From contig NZ_DATCTO010000021.1 of NCBI RefSeq assembly GCF_036567905.1, positions 1-53,655 of the forward strand: a DNA stretch of 53,655 nt. Reading direction: 5' to 3'. This DNA comes from Candidatus Binatus sp. GTDB taxonomy: Bacteria; Desulfobacterota; Binatia; Binatales; Binataceae. Position numbers and translations under genes: made by a program. The notes under the pieces are model-generated. The model saw nothing but the letters and a program-made list of their open reading frames with translations. It was not told where the DNA came from and did not search any database. Positions 41,418 to 50,607 of this stretch are shown here, piece after piece (the stretch's first letter is position 1; every line of letters begins with the position of its first letter).

Positions 41418-42932
41418 ATGGCATCAGCATCAGCGTCATTGGAATCAGCAACTCACGGCGCCAAGTCGAGCGCAGCGCTTGAGTTCCTCAAGCGCTCGCC
41501 CAAGAAACTGCTCATCAACGGCAAATGGGCGCCGTCGAAATCCGGCAAAACTTTCGAGACTCTCAACCCGGCTAACGAGCAAGTCCTGGCCCTGGTCGCC
41601 GAGGGCGACAAGGCCGACGTGGACGAGGCTGTCAAGCACGCGCACAAAGCCTTCGAAGACTTCAAATGGGCGAACATCACCCCGCATGCGCGCACCCGAT
41701 TCCTGCTCAAGATCGCGGACCTGATCGAGCAGCATGCCGAGGAGCTCGCCGAGCTCGAGACGCTCGACAATGGCAAGCCGCTGTTCGAGTCCGCGAACAT
41801 CGACATTCCCCTCGCTGCCGAGACCTTCCGCTACTACGCGGGCTTCGCGACCAAGATTTACGGCGACACCAACCCGTCCGATCCGTCGATGTTCAACTAC
41901 ACGCTGCGCGAGCCGGTCGGCGTGTGCGGACAGATCATACCGTGGAATTTCCCGCTGCTGATGGCGTCGTGGAAGATTGCGCCCGCGCTCGCATGCGGCA
42001 ACGTCGTCATCCTGAAGCCTGCCGAGCAGACTCCGCTGACCGCGATTCGCCTCGGCGAGCTCATCTGCGAGGCCGGCCTGCCCGATGGCGTCGTGCAAAT
42101 CATCACGGGCTTCGGCCCCGGCGCGGGAAGCTCGATCGCCGAGCATCCCGACATCGACAAGGTCGCCTTCACCGGCTCGACCGAAGTCGGCAAGCTTATC
42201 CTGAAGGCCTCGGCCGGCAACTTGAAGCGGGTATCGCTCGAGCTCGGCGGCAAGTCGCCCAACATCATTTTTCCCGACGCCGACATGCCGTCGGCGGTGT
42301 TCGGCTCGGCGCTGGGCATCTTCATGAACCAGGGGCAGGTCTGCTGCGCCGGCTCGCGCGTGTTCGTGCAGGAAAGCGTGTACGATCAGTTCACCGATTC
42401 GCTGTCGCAGATGGCCGCCGGACTGACGCTCGGAAATCCGCTGGACCCCAACACCCGCATGGGCCCGCTGGTTTCCAAAGAGCAGCACGATCGGGTCAAG
42501 GGATATCTGAAAGCCGGCAAGGCAGAGGGCGCGAAGGCCAAGACCGGCGGCGAGCCGGGCAAACAGGAAGCCGGATACTTCATCCAGCCGACGGTTTTCA
42601 CCGGCGTGAACAACCAGATGAAAATCGCGCGCGAGGAGATCTTCGGCCCCGTCGCCGCGGCGATCCCGTTCAAGGACGAGGCCGACGTCGTCTTCCAGGG
42701 CAATGACACGACCTACGGGTTGGCCGCCGCCGTGTGGACCAAGGATATCAACCGCGCTCACACGATCGCGCGCAAGCTCAAGGCCGGCACGGTCTGGATC
42801 AACACCTATGGCATTCTCGATCCGATGTCTCCGTTCGGCGGCTACAAGCAGTCCGGTTTCGGCCGCGAGCTGGGCAGGTACGCGATCGATCTGTACACGC
42901 AGATCAAGTCCGTCTGGGCCAAGATCGGGTAG
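41418..42932 (+). CDS. Aldehyde dehydrogenase (NAD(P)+)
   Basis: This 504-aa class 1/2-type aldehyde dehydrogenase has Asn177 (PWNFP), the coenzyme motif FTGSTEVGK (about 251-259), general base Glu275 (LELGGKSPN) and catalytic Cys309 in NQGQVCCAGSR. ATG 41418 is supported by an AGGAAAG site; a Ser/Ala-rich 20-residue lead precedes the domain. It oxidises aldehydes to carboxylates. It could in principle provide the oxidation step between the decarboxylase-like enzyme and acyl-CoA ligase at 12.5-15.9 kb, but they are far apart. A clear terminator follows, so it is probably monocistronic. Confidence 0.94.
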   Translation: MASASASLESATHGAKSSAALEFLKRSPKKLLINGKWAPSKSGKTFETLNPANEQVLALVAEGDKADVDEAVKHAHKAFEDFKWANITPHARTRFLLKIADLIEQHAEELAELETLDNGKPLFESANIDIPLAAETFRYYAGFATKIYGDTNPSDPSMFNYTLREPVGVCGQIIPWNFPLLMASWKIAPALACGNVVILKPAEQTPLTAIRLGELICEAGLPDGVVQIITGFGPGAGSSIAEHPDIDKVAFTGSTEVGKLILKASAGNLKRVSLELGGKSPNIIFPDADMPSAVFGSALGIFMNQGQVCCAGSRVFVQESVYDQFTDSLSQMAAGLTLGNPLDPNTRMGPLVSKEQHDRVKGYLKAGKAEGAKAKTGGEPGKQEAGYFIQPTVFTGVNNQMKIAREEIFGPVAAAIPFKDEADVVFQGNDTTYGLAAAVWTKDINRAHTIARKLKAGTVWINTYGILDPMSPFGGYKQSGFGRELGRYAIDLYTQIKSVWAKIG

Positions 42933-42992
42933 GCATGCGATAAGGATTGGCCGCTAACGCGGTCGTCGAAAACAGTTCGAATTTTCCGGCAA

Positions 42993-43019
42993 GGGCGCCC
43001 GACGGGGCGCCCTTTTTTT
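42993..43019 (+). terminator. Intrinsic terminator after aldehyde dehydrogenase
   Basis: An 8-bp stem GGGCGCCC on both arms with loop GACG is followed by seven T residues, 60 bp after the stop codon. Confidence 0.92.
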
Positions 43020-43277
43020 GTGCCGCCGCGCAGCGCGCTGCGTTCGGGGGAAGCAAAAAAATCATGCCTTCGAGGCCCAACCATGTTTCGCTTGACCCCT
43101 CGATTCCCTATTATTGACGGCAGTGAGCCAGTAGGGGTTGGCGTCATGCCGCGTTAGACCGATTGCGGCCGGCGCACGTCTTACGGCGTGAGGATGAGCC
43201 GTCCCGAGGGGACGGCATCAAGCGGGTGGTGTGGAATCGGCGTCGCCGCAGGTCCGACGGCGCGGTGGGGTTCACCA

Positions 43278-44036
43278 ATGGCGGCCGGCAACAACGATGG
43301 CCCGATCGAGGCGACGGTCTCGTCGCGAGTGCCTCGTCGCACCCATCAGCCAATCAATCCCGCAAATCCGGTCGAGACGCTGACCGAACGATCTACTGCC
43401 GAAGAGGCCCGAGAAAAGGCCAGGAGCGAAGCGCGCGAGCCCCAATCGCCGCGGCTGCGTCCGCCGGGGCATTCGGAGCTCGAAGGGCGGCTCGAAGTTC
43501 GTCCGATCGGCACTCCGCTGGGTTTGCGCGAGCTCGCCGCGCTCCACAAGCGGACCTGGAGCACGCTAAACGTACAGGAAAAGCGCGTGCACGCGCTGCT
43601 ATGGCCGCTGGCGATCCATTTTGGCCTCTACGCGGTGGGTCTGGGCAACGAGCAACGGCGCCCGCCACTGCTTGGCGCGTTTTGGGCGCGATGCCTGGCT
43701 GACGCGCCGCTGACGCTTGGCCATCTGTATCCGCCGCAGTTGTTCAAGGGGTTGCTCGCGTCGGAAGTGTTCGAATTTGGCGGGATGGTGATGGACCCGA
43801 ACTACCAGGGCAAGGGCCTGGTCAAGATGATGTCGGACACCGCGCGATTGTTTCTCTTTTCGCGCCGTCCCAAGTTGTTAATCACAAATCCGGTTGATCC
43901 GCTCTACGAGATGTACAAACAGCTCGGGCTCAAGACGGTAGGCCGCGAGCCGGTCGAGCATCCACACGCATTCAACGTGCGGGTGTGGCTGATGTACGGC
44001 AAATTCGACCAGTTGGCGACGCCATACTTTATGTAG
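43278..44036 (+). CDS. GNAT-like acyltransferase domain protein
   Basis: This 252-aa protein begins with about 70 disordered, charged residues, followed by a fold suggesting N-acyltransferase: LEVRPIGTPLGLRELAALHK, then FEFGGMVMDPNYQGKGLVKMM, which resembles the acetyl-CoA-binding R/QxxGxG/A segment, and LLITNPVDPLYEMYKQLGLK, like the C-terminal GNAT alpha/beta pair. ATG 43278 has GGTGGGG 8 bp upstream; an earlier GTG-type extension exists. Substrate unknown. It is convergent with the SDR gene, the stops being 15 bp apart. Confidence 0.6.
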   Translation: MAAGNNDGPIEATVSSRVPRRTHQPINPANPVETLTERSTAEEAREKARSEAREPQSPRLRPPGHSELEGRLEVRPIGTPLGLRELAALHKRTWSTLNVQEKRVHALLWPLAIHFGLYAVGLGNEQRRPPLLGAFWARCLADAPLTLGHLYPPQLFKGLLASEVFEFGGMVMDPNYQGKGLVKMMSDTARLFLFSRRPKLLITNPVDPLYEMYKQLGLKTVGREPVEHPHAFNVRVWLMYGKFDQLATPYFM

Positions 44037-44051
44037 AGATTTGCTACATGC

Positions 44052-44933
44052 TTACGGTTTTGCTTTGTGCTGTGGCTTGGCCGGGCCGCCCATAAGTGCG
44101 CCCGCGCTCCGCATGATGCTGGTGCCGACGCTCAGCACCGCGTCGGTGACGCCCGGGAACAACGACGCGAGTTTCTCCGCGACTGCGGCGCCGGGAGGAA
44201 CGTCCACTTCCGTCAGCCCGAACGCGGCCGCGGCCAGCACCGCCCACGTCACCCATCGCGCCGGCATCGCCATCATGGCGGATACGCTCTTGAGCGAATC
44301 GTCCTTGAGCGCATCGCGCGCCATGGGCGTGTCGATCACTCCGGGCATCACGAGCGACACTTTTATCCCGGTATTGAACAACTCTACGCGCAGAGCTTCC
44401 GTCATTCCCACCAGCGCAAACTTGGTCGAGCTGTAGCCGCCGAGCGGACTGACGCCGCGGCGCCCCGCCAGCGACGAGATGTTCACGATGCTGCCCGACT
44501 TGGCCTTGCGCATCACGGGCAGCACCGCCTGTATCGCATTGAGCGCGCCGAAGACGTTTATCGCCATCATCTTTTCCAGATCTTCGGGACGCATCTGCTC
44601 GACCGGATCCGAGATGAGCAATCCCGCCGAGTTGATCAGGATGTCAACTCTTCCGAATGCTTCTTTAACCTGCTCAATCGCCCGGAATACGCGCGCGCGA
44701 TCGGTCACGTCGCAATCGAGCGCGAGCGCTTTGCCCCCTGCCTGGTTGATCTTATGCGCGAGTTCTTCGAGCTGCACGCGCCGGCGTGCGAGCAGCGCGA
44801 CCTGCGCCCCTTGTTCGCCGAACGCGAGCGCGACGCCGTGGCCGATTCCACTCGACGCCCCGGTTATGACCACCGATTTGTCGAAAAAGTATCCGCGCAC
44901 CGGTCCTTTGGATTGGCGCTTGGCTGCGCTCAT
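44052..44933 (-). CDS. Short-chain dehydrogenase/reductase
   Basis: This 293-aa SDR has cofactor motif TGASSGIG near residue 24, NSAG at about 100, catalytic Ser in SIVNISSLAG, and YSSTKFA carrying Tyr and Lys, so the Ser-Tyr-Lys set is complete. A GARRR-type basic patch after strand 2 (LLARRRVQLEEL) suggests NADP(H). The C-terminus (about 60 residues) has two hydrophobic stretches, so membrane association is possible, as in DHRS7-like enzymes. ATG 44933 is supported by GAGGTGA. It is divergent from the lipase-like gene. Substrate unknown. Confidence 0.92.
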   Translation of the reverse strand: MSAAKRQSKGPVRGYFFDKSVVITGASSGIGHGVALAFGEQGAQVALLARRRVQLEELAHKINQAGGKALALDCDVTDRARVFRAIEQVKEAFGRVDILINSAGLLISDPVEQMRPEDLEKMMAINVFGALNAIQAVLPVMRKAKSGSIVNISSLAGRRGVSPLGGYSSTKFALVGMTEALRVELFNTGIKVSLVMPGVIDTPMARDALKDDSLKSVSAMMAMPARWVTWAVLAAAAFGLTEVDVPPGAAVAEKLASLFPGVTDAVLSVGTSIMRSAGALMGGPAKPQHKAKP

Positions 44934-45113
44934 AACCGTCACCTCGATATGGGCGCCGCGGCATGGAACTGAGGGTAGGGGCGTCGCGTTTTTGGCATTG
45001 TGCGCCGGTCGCACACGCAGGCGCAAATCCCCGCTGAAGCTGGTTGCCGCGGCGATACGGTGTGATTAGCTTTAGTCTTGGAGAAAGGGTGGGACGGGGG
45101 AAGGCTCAAAATA

Positions 45114-45740
45114 GTGAACTCGAAAACTTTGATTGCTGAAATCGCCGCTGCGGGCGCATTGATCGGCTCGTATCCACTGGATTGGCTGGTCAAGAGGGGC
45201 GAGCCGTATTTCTCCGCGCCGGCCAGCGAGCCGGTAATTCTTATTCACGGCTTCGGCGGCAGCCGCGCCAATCTGTTGGCGCTTGCAGCGTACCTGCGGC
45301 TGGCGGGATTCGACAACCTGTCATACCTCGAGTACCCGCGATGGCAGTCGATCGATGATTCTGCCGCGCACCTCGGGCGCATCGTAGAGGGAAAATCCGG
45401 CGCAAAGGGCGCTCATCTGATCGGCCACAGCCTCGGCGGCACCGTAGCCCGGCGCTACGCAGCTGGCGCGCCAAAGGGTGCGGTACGCTCGCTCGTCACG
45501 CTCGGCTCGCCGTATTCGTACGGTCAACGGAGTCCCGCCGAGATCGGAATTTTCGGCGATGATGACCCTGTCGTGCCGGCGCCGATCGAGGCGTTGATTA
45601 CTCGCAGCGCGTTCGCGCGGATCGTGACGCTTCACGAGGTCGGGCATCTTGCACTGATCTTTCATCCCGAGGCCCTGCGGATCATCGGCACCGAACTGCG
45701 CGCAAATCGCGTGCCCGGAAGCAACGCCGCGGCGGATTAG
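45114..45740 (+). CDS. Lipase-like alpha/beta hydrolase
   Basis: This 208-aa alpha/beta hydrolase is related in plan to the gene at 2842. It has VILIHGFGGSRANLLAL for the oxyanion region, a nucleophile elbow GHSLGGTVARRYA, LVTLGSPYSYGQRSP, an acid in GDDDPVVPAP and His in EVGHLALIFHPE. The N-terminus (TLIAEIAAAGALIGSYPLDWLV) is hydrophobic and may be a membrane anchor or signal. GTG 45114 follows a GGGGGAAGG site. It is probably cotranscribed with the next gene 48 bp away, though their functions are unrelated. Confidence 0.82.
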   Translation: MNSKTLIAEIAAAGALIGSYPLDWLVKRGEPYFSAPASEPVILIHGFGGSRANLLALAAYLRLAGFDNLSYLEYPRWQSIDDSAAHLGRIVEGKSGAKGAHLIGHSLGGTVARRYAAGAPKGAVRSLVTLGSPYSYGQRSPAEIGIFGDDDPVVPAPIEALITRSAFARIVTLHEVGHLALIFHPEALRIIGTELRANRVPGSNAAAD

Positions 45741-45788
45741 TGTTCCGATCCCGCGATTGCCGGGGATTGCTTTGTTAGACTCCGCGCC

Positions 45789-46406
45789 ATGAGCTCGACA
45801 GTTGCCGCCAGTGCAATCGTCCTCGCGGGAGGACGCAGTTCCCGGATGGGCCGGCCCAAGGCGGCTCTCGATTTCGGCGGTGTCCCGATCCTGACGAGAA
45901 TTATCTCCGAGCTCAGGCGGCGCTTTGCGGAGATCGTAGTCGTCGCGGCCCCCGAGTCTGAGGATTCGCTTCAAATTGATCTCCCCGCGATAAAAATAGT
46001 GCGCGACGAAACCGCGTATCAGGGACCCTTGGACGCGCTCCGGCGCGGCCTGGACGCCGTTAGCAACGAAATCGCGTTCGGCTGCTCATGCGATCTGCCG
46101 CTGCTCGATTCCGAGGTCGCGGCGGCGATCGTCGCGATGCTTGATGACTTCGACGCGGCGATTCCGATCGTTGGCGAAAAGCCTCAACCGCTGCACGCCG
46201 CGTATCGCAAGCGATGCGCCGGCGTTCTGGCGGCGCTTGCCATGCGGGGAGAGTCGCGTCTGATTGCGATCGCCGATGCGGTCAATACGAGGCGGATTTC
46301 CGAGAACGATCTTCTCGCTCTCGATCCGCACCTGCATAGTTTCCTCAACCTGAACGCTCCCGGCGACTACCAGCGCGCACTCAAGATCGCGGGCCTCGCC
46401 CGATAA
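45789..46406 (+). CDS. mobA: Molybdenum cofactor guanylyltransferase-like protein
   Basis: This 205-aa Rossmann-type nucleotidyltransferase has the MobA signature IVLAGGRSSRMGRPKAAL near the N-terminus, RDETAYQGPLDALRRGL, the metal-binding CSCDLPLLD and a C-terminal FLNLNAPGDYQRAL ('N-x-NTPxD' equivalent). It should link GMP (or a related nucleotide) to molybdopterin. No other Mo-cofactor genes are in the window, so a related NTP-transferase role such as CTP or phosphosugar cannot be excluded. It is convergent with gcvPB. Confidence 0.85.
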   Translation: MSSTVAASAIVLAGGRSSRMGRPKAALDFGGVPILTRIISELRRRFAEIVVVAAPESEDSLQIDLPAIKIVRDETAYQGPLDALRRGLDAVSNEIAFGCSCDLPLLDSEVAAAIVAMLDDFDAAIPIVGEKPQPLHAAYRKRCAGVLAALAMRGESRLIAIADAVNTRRISENDLLALDPHLHSFLNLNAPGDYQRALKIAGLAR

Positions 46407-46415
46407 ATTCCGCCG

Positions 46416-47945
46416 CTACGCCTTCTTCTCCCACCGCAGAATCGGGTGGCGCGCGGCCGCGGCCTCGTCCACGCGCGAGACCGGCAAGGTCTGCGGCGCG
46501 TTTTTGACCCGCTCGGGATCGTTCAGCGCCTCGTCGTAAATCCGTTCCATCGCATCGACGAAGCTGTCCAGGATTTCCTTGCTCTCGGTCTCGGTCGGCT
46601 CGATCATCAGCGCACCCGGCACCACCAGCGGGAAATAGATCGTCGGCGGATGGATTCCGAAATCGAGCAGGCGTTTGGCAATTTCGAGCGTGCTCACGCC
46701 GGCGCGCTTTTCAAGGTCGTGCGAGAGCACGCATTCATGCATCGACGGCTCGCCGGTCGCGCTTGGAAAGTGCGGTTGAAGCCGCTTGCGCAGGTAATTA
46801 GCGCCGAGGATCGCCAGCCGGCTCGCCATCCCCAGACCGTCGCCGCCGAGCGCGAGGATGTACGCGTACGCGCGCACGATCATTCCGAAATTGTTGTGAA
46901 ACGATCGCATCCGTCCGATCGAATCCGGCCGCTCGGCGTCGAATTCATAGCCGGCGGCGCAACGCTTCAAGCGTGGCATCGGCAGGAACGGCTCGAGATG
47001 CTTTTTCACCGCGACCGGCCCCGCGCCCGGCCCGCCACCGCCGTGCGGAGTCGAAAAAGTCTTGTGCAAATTCAGTTGGACGATGTCCGCGCCCATGTGT
47101 CCAGGCTTTGCAACGCCGAGCAGTGCGTTCATGTTCGCACCGTCGAGGTAGAGCATCGCGCCGCGGTCATGCAAGGCCGCGGCGATTTCCTGGATCTCCG
47201 GCTCGAAAATTCCCAGCGTGTTTGGATTCGTCACCATCATCGCGGCCACGTCGTCGCTCACCAGCCGGCGAACCTCGTCCGCTTCCATATAGCCGCGCCG
47301 GTTAGATTTCGCGACGATCACTTCGAAGCCCGCCAGCGTGCAGCTGGCCGGATTGGTGCCGTGCGAAGTATCCGGGATGATCACCTTGTGCCGTGCTTGG
47401 CCGCGCTTGCGATGATACGCACGGACCATCAGCAGCCCGGTCAACTCGCCTTGCGCACCGGCCGCGGGATGCAGCGACACCGCGTCCATCCCGGTGATCT
47501 CGGCCAGCGCCGCTTCCATCCGCGCGAGCAGTTCGAGCGCGCCCTGGGCAAGATGCGCCGGGGTCGCGGGATGCAGTCCCGCCAGCCCCGCAAGCGCCGC
47601 CAGCTCGTCGTTTACCACCGGGTTGTACTTCATCGTGCACGATCCAAGCGGATAGAACTGGAGCGCCTGCGCGAAGTTGAGCTGCGACAGGCGGATGAAA
47701 TGCCGGAGCACCTGCGGCTCGCTGAGTTCGGGAAAGCCCGGAAGATCCTCGCGGCAAAGCTCCACGCCGATGATTTCAGCGCCGCGCCGCTGGCCGGCGG
47801 CACGCGGCGACAGGTCCACCCCGCGGCGGCCTTCGGATGAAAGTTCGAAAATAAGCGGCACGCCCGCCACCGGCTCGATGCGTTGGGGCGTCGCAGGAGT
47901 TTCAGCGACCGCGACTGGGCCGATTCTGCCCGCACTTGCCATCAC
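46416..47945 (-). CDS. gcvPB: Glycine dehydrogenase (decarboxylating) subunit 2
   Basis: This 509-aa P-protein subunit of the two-gene glycine decarboxylase carries the PLP lysine in VQLNLHKTFSTPHGGGGPG. Other conserved parts are RHFIRLSQLNFAQALQFYPLGSC, GMDAVSLHPAAGAQGELTGLL and IIPDTSHGTNPASC. With subunit 1 it decarboxylates glycine and passes aminomethyl to the lipoyl H-protein. GTG 47945 (or the adjacent ATG 47942) overlaps the gcvPA stop. It is the last gene of the gcvT-gcvPA-gcvPB operon. Confidence 0.95.
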   Translation of the reverse strand: MMASAGRIGPVAVAETPATPQRIEPVAGVPLIFELSSEGRRGVDLSPRAAGQRRGAEIIGVELCREDLPGFPELSEPQVLRHFIRLSQLNFAQALQFYPLGSCTMKYNPVVNDELAALAGLAGLHPATPAHLAQGALELLARMEAALAEITGMDAVSLHPAAGAQGELTGLLMVRAYHRKRGQARHKVIIPDTSHGTNPASCTLAGFEVIVAKSNRRGYMEADEVRRLVSDDVAAMMVTNPNTLGIFEPEIQEIAAALHDRGAMLYLDGANMNALLGVAKPGHMGADIVQLNLHKTFSTPHGGGGPGAGPVAVKKHLEPFLPMPRLKRCAAGYEFDAERPDSIGRMRSFHNNFGMIVRAYAYILALGGDGLGMASRLAILGANYLRKRLQPHFPSATGEPSMHECVLSHDLEKRAGVSTLEIAKRLLDFGIHPPTIYFPLVVPGALMIEPTETESKEILDSFVDAMERIYDEALNDPERVKNAPQTLPVSRVDEAAAARHPILRWEKKA

Positions 47946-49291
47946 CGCACCTCCGCAATTGCCGCCGCAAGCCGGCTGAACTCGCCGCCCAGATTCATTT
48001 CGGTGACCGAAACCAGGAGCGCGTCGGAGAGTTCGGAATAATCGCTGCCGAGTGCGACGCCGGCAAGGATTTGCCTGCGCTCAGCCGCTTCCAGAGCGGC
48101 CAAGGGGTTCGCAAGCTTCAATGCGAATTCGTTGAAGAACGGTCCCGAAAAGCGCCGGCGGATGCCCGCAACCTCCAGCACCGCGGCCGCCTGATGCGCC
48201 AGCTCGACGTTTTGCTCCGCCAGCTCGCGCAGTCCAACCCGGCCCATCAGTGAGAGATAGACCGTCGCCGCCAGCGCGCACAGAGAATGATTAGTGCAGA
48301 TGTTCGAGGTCGCCCGTTCGCGGCGGATATGCTGCTCGCGGGTACTGAGCGTCAGGCAAAACGCGCGGCGGCCGTCACGATCGCGAGTCTGTCCCACCAA
48401 CCGGCCGGGCATCTGGCGCAGATGGGTCAGCCGCGCGGCCATGAAGCCAACGCCGGGTCCGCCGAATTGAAGCGGCAGCCCGAAACTTTGACCCTCGCCG
48501 ACGGCGATATCGACGCCAAGTTCGCCCGGTGCGCGAAGCAGACCCAGCGCGATGCCCTCGGCAGTGGCGGAAATGGCCAGTGCGCCCGCGCGATGCGTGA
48601 TTTGAGCGATCGCGCCAAGCGGTTCGATTATGCCGAGCGCGTTGGGATAGCCGGTGACCATGCACAGCAAGCGATCGTTGGCGATACGATCGAGCGCGGA
48701 CAAGTCGGTCGCGCCGGTCGCGTCGTCAAACGGAACCTCGACGAGGTCGAGTCCCTCGAGCGCACTCAGGTAGGTGCGAATGGTCGCGCGATACTCCGGC
48801 CACAGCGCTCGCGAGAGTGCGACGACCGGGCGCCTGGGCATCAACCGCCGCGCCATCAGCACCGCCTCGGCCGCGGCCGACGCGCCGTCGTACATGCTGG
48901 CGTTGGCGACTTCCATCGCGGTGAGTTGCGTGATCAGCGTCTGGAACTCGAAAATCGCCTGCGTGGTCCCCTGGCTCGCCTCGGCCTGGTACGGCGTATA
49001 GCTGGTCGCGAACTCGGCGCGTGCGATGACCGCGCGCACCGCCGCGGGCACGAAATGGCGATAGTAACCGGCGCCCAGGAAGCTTGAGAAACCCGACGCA
49101 CCTGTGTTGCGAGCCGCCAGCGCTGAAATCTCGCCGACCACATCCGCTTCACTGCGCCCGCGGTCGAGATTGATTGTCGCGCTCGCGCGCAGGCTCGCCG
49201 GCACATGCGCGATCAGGTCATCAAGATGCTTTGCGCCGATCGTCTCGAGCATCGCCGCGACATCGCGCTCGGTTTGTGGCATGAATCTCAT
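47942..49291 (-). CDS. gcvPA: Glycine dehydrogenase (decarboxylating) subunit 1
   Basis: This 449-aa fold-type I partner of gcvPB begins MRFMPQTERDVAAMLETIG and includes ASGFSSFLGAGYYRHFVPAAV, TSYTPYQAEASQGTTQAIFEFQT and GGPGVGFMAARLTHLRQMPGRLVG, all typical of GcvPA. It lacks the PLP lysine, as expected for this half. ATG 49291 (or ATG 49282) follows a GGAGG site at a slightly long distance. It begins 52 bp after gcvT, where gcvH is usually found but is absent here. Confidence 0.95.
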   Translation of the reverse strand: MRFMPQTERDVAAMLETIGAKHLDDLIAHVPASLRASATINLDRGRSEADVVGEISALAARNTGASGFSSFLGAGYYRHFVPAAVRAVIARAEFATSYTPYQAEASQGTTQAIFEFQTLITQLTAMEVANASMYDGASAAAEAVLMARRLMPRRPVVALSRALWPEYRATIRTYLSALEGLDLVEVPFDDATGATDLSALDRIANDRLLCMVTGYPNALGIIEPLGAIAQITHRAGALAISATAEGIALGLLRAPGELGVDIAVGEGQSFGLPLQFGGPGVGFMAARLTHLRQMPGRLVGQTRDRDGRRAFCLTLSTREQHIRRERATSNICTNHSLCALAATVYLSLMGRVGLRELAEQNVELAHQAAAVLEVAGIRRRFSGPFFNEFALKLANPLAALEAAERRQILAGVALGSDYSELSDALLVSVTEMNLGGEFSRLAAAIAEVR

Positions 49292-49343
49292 GGAATCAAG
49301 TTGTCCTCCGCCCGGCTCCGCCTCCGCTTCACCAGCAATTTAA

Positions 49344-50477
49344 TCACACGCGCGCGGTTGATGCCGCAGTTGGCTCACCGCGCCGATAGAACGGCCGCGC
49401 CACGATGGTTGCCCGGATTTTGCGCTCGCGAATTTCAACTTCGAGCGATTCGCCGACGGCGGGCGGATTCTTCGCGCCTGCGGCCGCCAGATATGCCATC
49501 GCGATCGGCCGTTGAATCGACGGCGCGAACGTCCCGCTCGTCACCACGCCGGCCTCATCGCCGTTTCGAAAAACCCGGTAGCCCTGGCGCGCGACCATCC
49601 TGCCGTCGTCGGTCTGCAGCCCGACCAGTGTCTTCTTCAGCCCCGCCTCGCGTTGCGCGGCAAGTGCGGCCGCGCCGATGAACGGACGCCCCAGCTTTAC
49701 GAAGGCCGCCAGGCCCGCTTCAAGCGGCGACGAATTGCGATCCAGTTCGTGACCGTACAGCGGCAGCCCGGCTTCGAGCCGCAGCGTGTCACGCGCGCCC
49801 AGCCCGACCGGTTTGGCATTGACGCCGGCGCCGGCGTCGAGAATCGCTTCGAACAATTGGCGCGCGCCGGCGTTTTCCACGAACAGCTCGAAGCCGTCTT
49901 CGCCCGTGTAGCCGGTGCGCGCCGCAAGGCAGGTGATTCCCGCGATCAGTCCGCCGGCGACGCCGAAGCGCGCGACGTTGACGATTGGAAACTCCGCCAG
50001 CGTTGCCAATATCGCGACAGCCTGCGGTCCCTGAACTGCGACCAGCGCGGTGGCGTCGCTTACATCCTCGAACTTCGCCCGCCCGCCGTTGAGTTGTGCG
50101 ATCCATTCGCGATCCGCATCGATGTTGGATGCGTTGACGCAGAGCATGTAGCGTTCCGGTCCGAGCCGGTACACGATCAAGTCGTCGATCGTTGCGCCAT
50201 CCTCCGCGCACATAATCGTGTACTGCGCGTGGCCTTGCTTGAGCCGCGCCGCGGAATTGGTGAACGCCCGCTCGATTGTGCCGAGCGCGTGCGGTCCGCT
50301 GATTTCAAACTCGCCCATATGACTCAGATCGAAAATTCCCGCCGAATTGCGGACCGCAAGATGCTCCTCGATAATCCCGCTGTAACTCACGGGCATCTCG
50401 AAACCACCGAAAACCGTCATCCGCGCGCCGAGTTTTTGGTGAAGGTCGAACAGAACAGTGCGCTTGGGCGCATTCAT
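49344..50477 (-). CDS. gcvT: Aminomethyltransferase (T-protein of glycine cleavage)
   Basis: This 377-aa THF-dependent T-protein has LFDLHQKLGARMTVFGGFEMPV, SAGIFDLSHMGEFEISG, GHAQYTIMCAEDGATIDDLIVYR and ARTGYTGEDGFELFV, as in canonical GcvT, with the conserved Asp near residue 95. It transfers the methylene group from aminomethyl-H-protein to THF and releases ammonia. ATG 50477 matches the family start; the frame is open upstream without homology. It heads the operon and is divergent from folD, which uses the product methylene-THF. Confidence 0.95.
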   Translation of the reverse strand: MNAPKRTVLFDLHQKLGARMTVFGGFEMPVSYSGIIEEHLAVRNSAGIFDLSHMGEFEISGPHALGTIERAFTNSAARLKQGHAQYTIMCAEDGATIDDLIVYRLGPERYMLCVNASNIDADREWIAQLNGGRAKFEDVSDATALVAVQGPQAVAILATLAEFPIVNVARFGVAGGLIAGITCLAARTGYTGEDGFELFVENAGARQLFEAILDAGAGVNAKPVGLGARDTLRLEAGLPLYGHELDRNSSPLEAGLAAFVKLGRPFIGAAALAAQREAGLKKTLVGLQTDDGRMVARQGYRVFRNGDEAGVVTSGTFAPSIQRPIAMAYLAAAGAKNPPAVGESLEVEIRERKIRATIVARPFYRRGEPTAASTARV

Positions 50478-50565
50478 CAGCGGCAAAATCCTAACAGACG
50501 CTTTTGCGCCGAACGAGACAACCGCGCGTGATCTGCCAACAACCGCCCGGCTTCTGTCCACAGCG

Positions 50566-50594
50566 CCTTGCTCGGCGCGATCCGGTGCTATAAT
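50566..50594 (+). promoter_or_regulatory. Candidate promoter of folD
   Basis: A perfect TATAAT at 50589-50594 lies 13 bp before the folD ATG; CTTGCT or CCTTGC 16-17 bp upstream is a weak -35. The short distance implies a nearly leaderless transcript. No glycine-riboswitch-like structure was noticed in the 130-bp divergent gap. Confidence 0.55.
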
Positions 50595-50607
50595 CGACTG
50601 ATACCCG

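Noticed and set aside
44031..44048. Hairpin ATGTAG-AGATTTG-CTACAT at the end of the acyltransferase-like gene
   Set aside because: Only a 6-bp A/T-rich stem with no T run; not convincing as a terminator.
46446..47840. A 464-codon plus-strand frame over gcvPB
   Set aside because: Antisense shadow of a conserved glycine decarboxylase subunit.
50478..50607. Glycine riboswitch upstream of the gcv operon
   Set aside because: The divergent gap is only 130 bp and shows no aptamer-like conserved blocks by eye.
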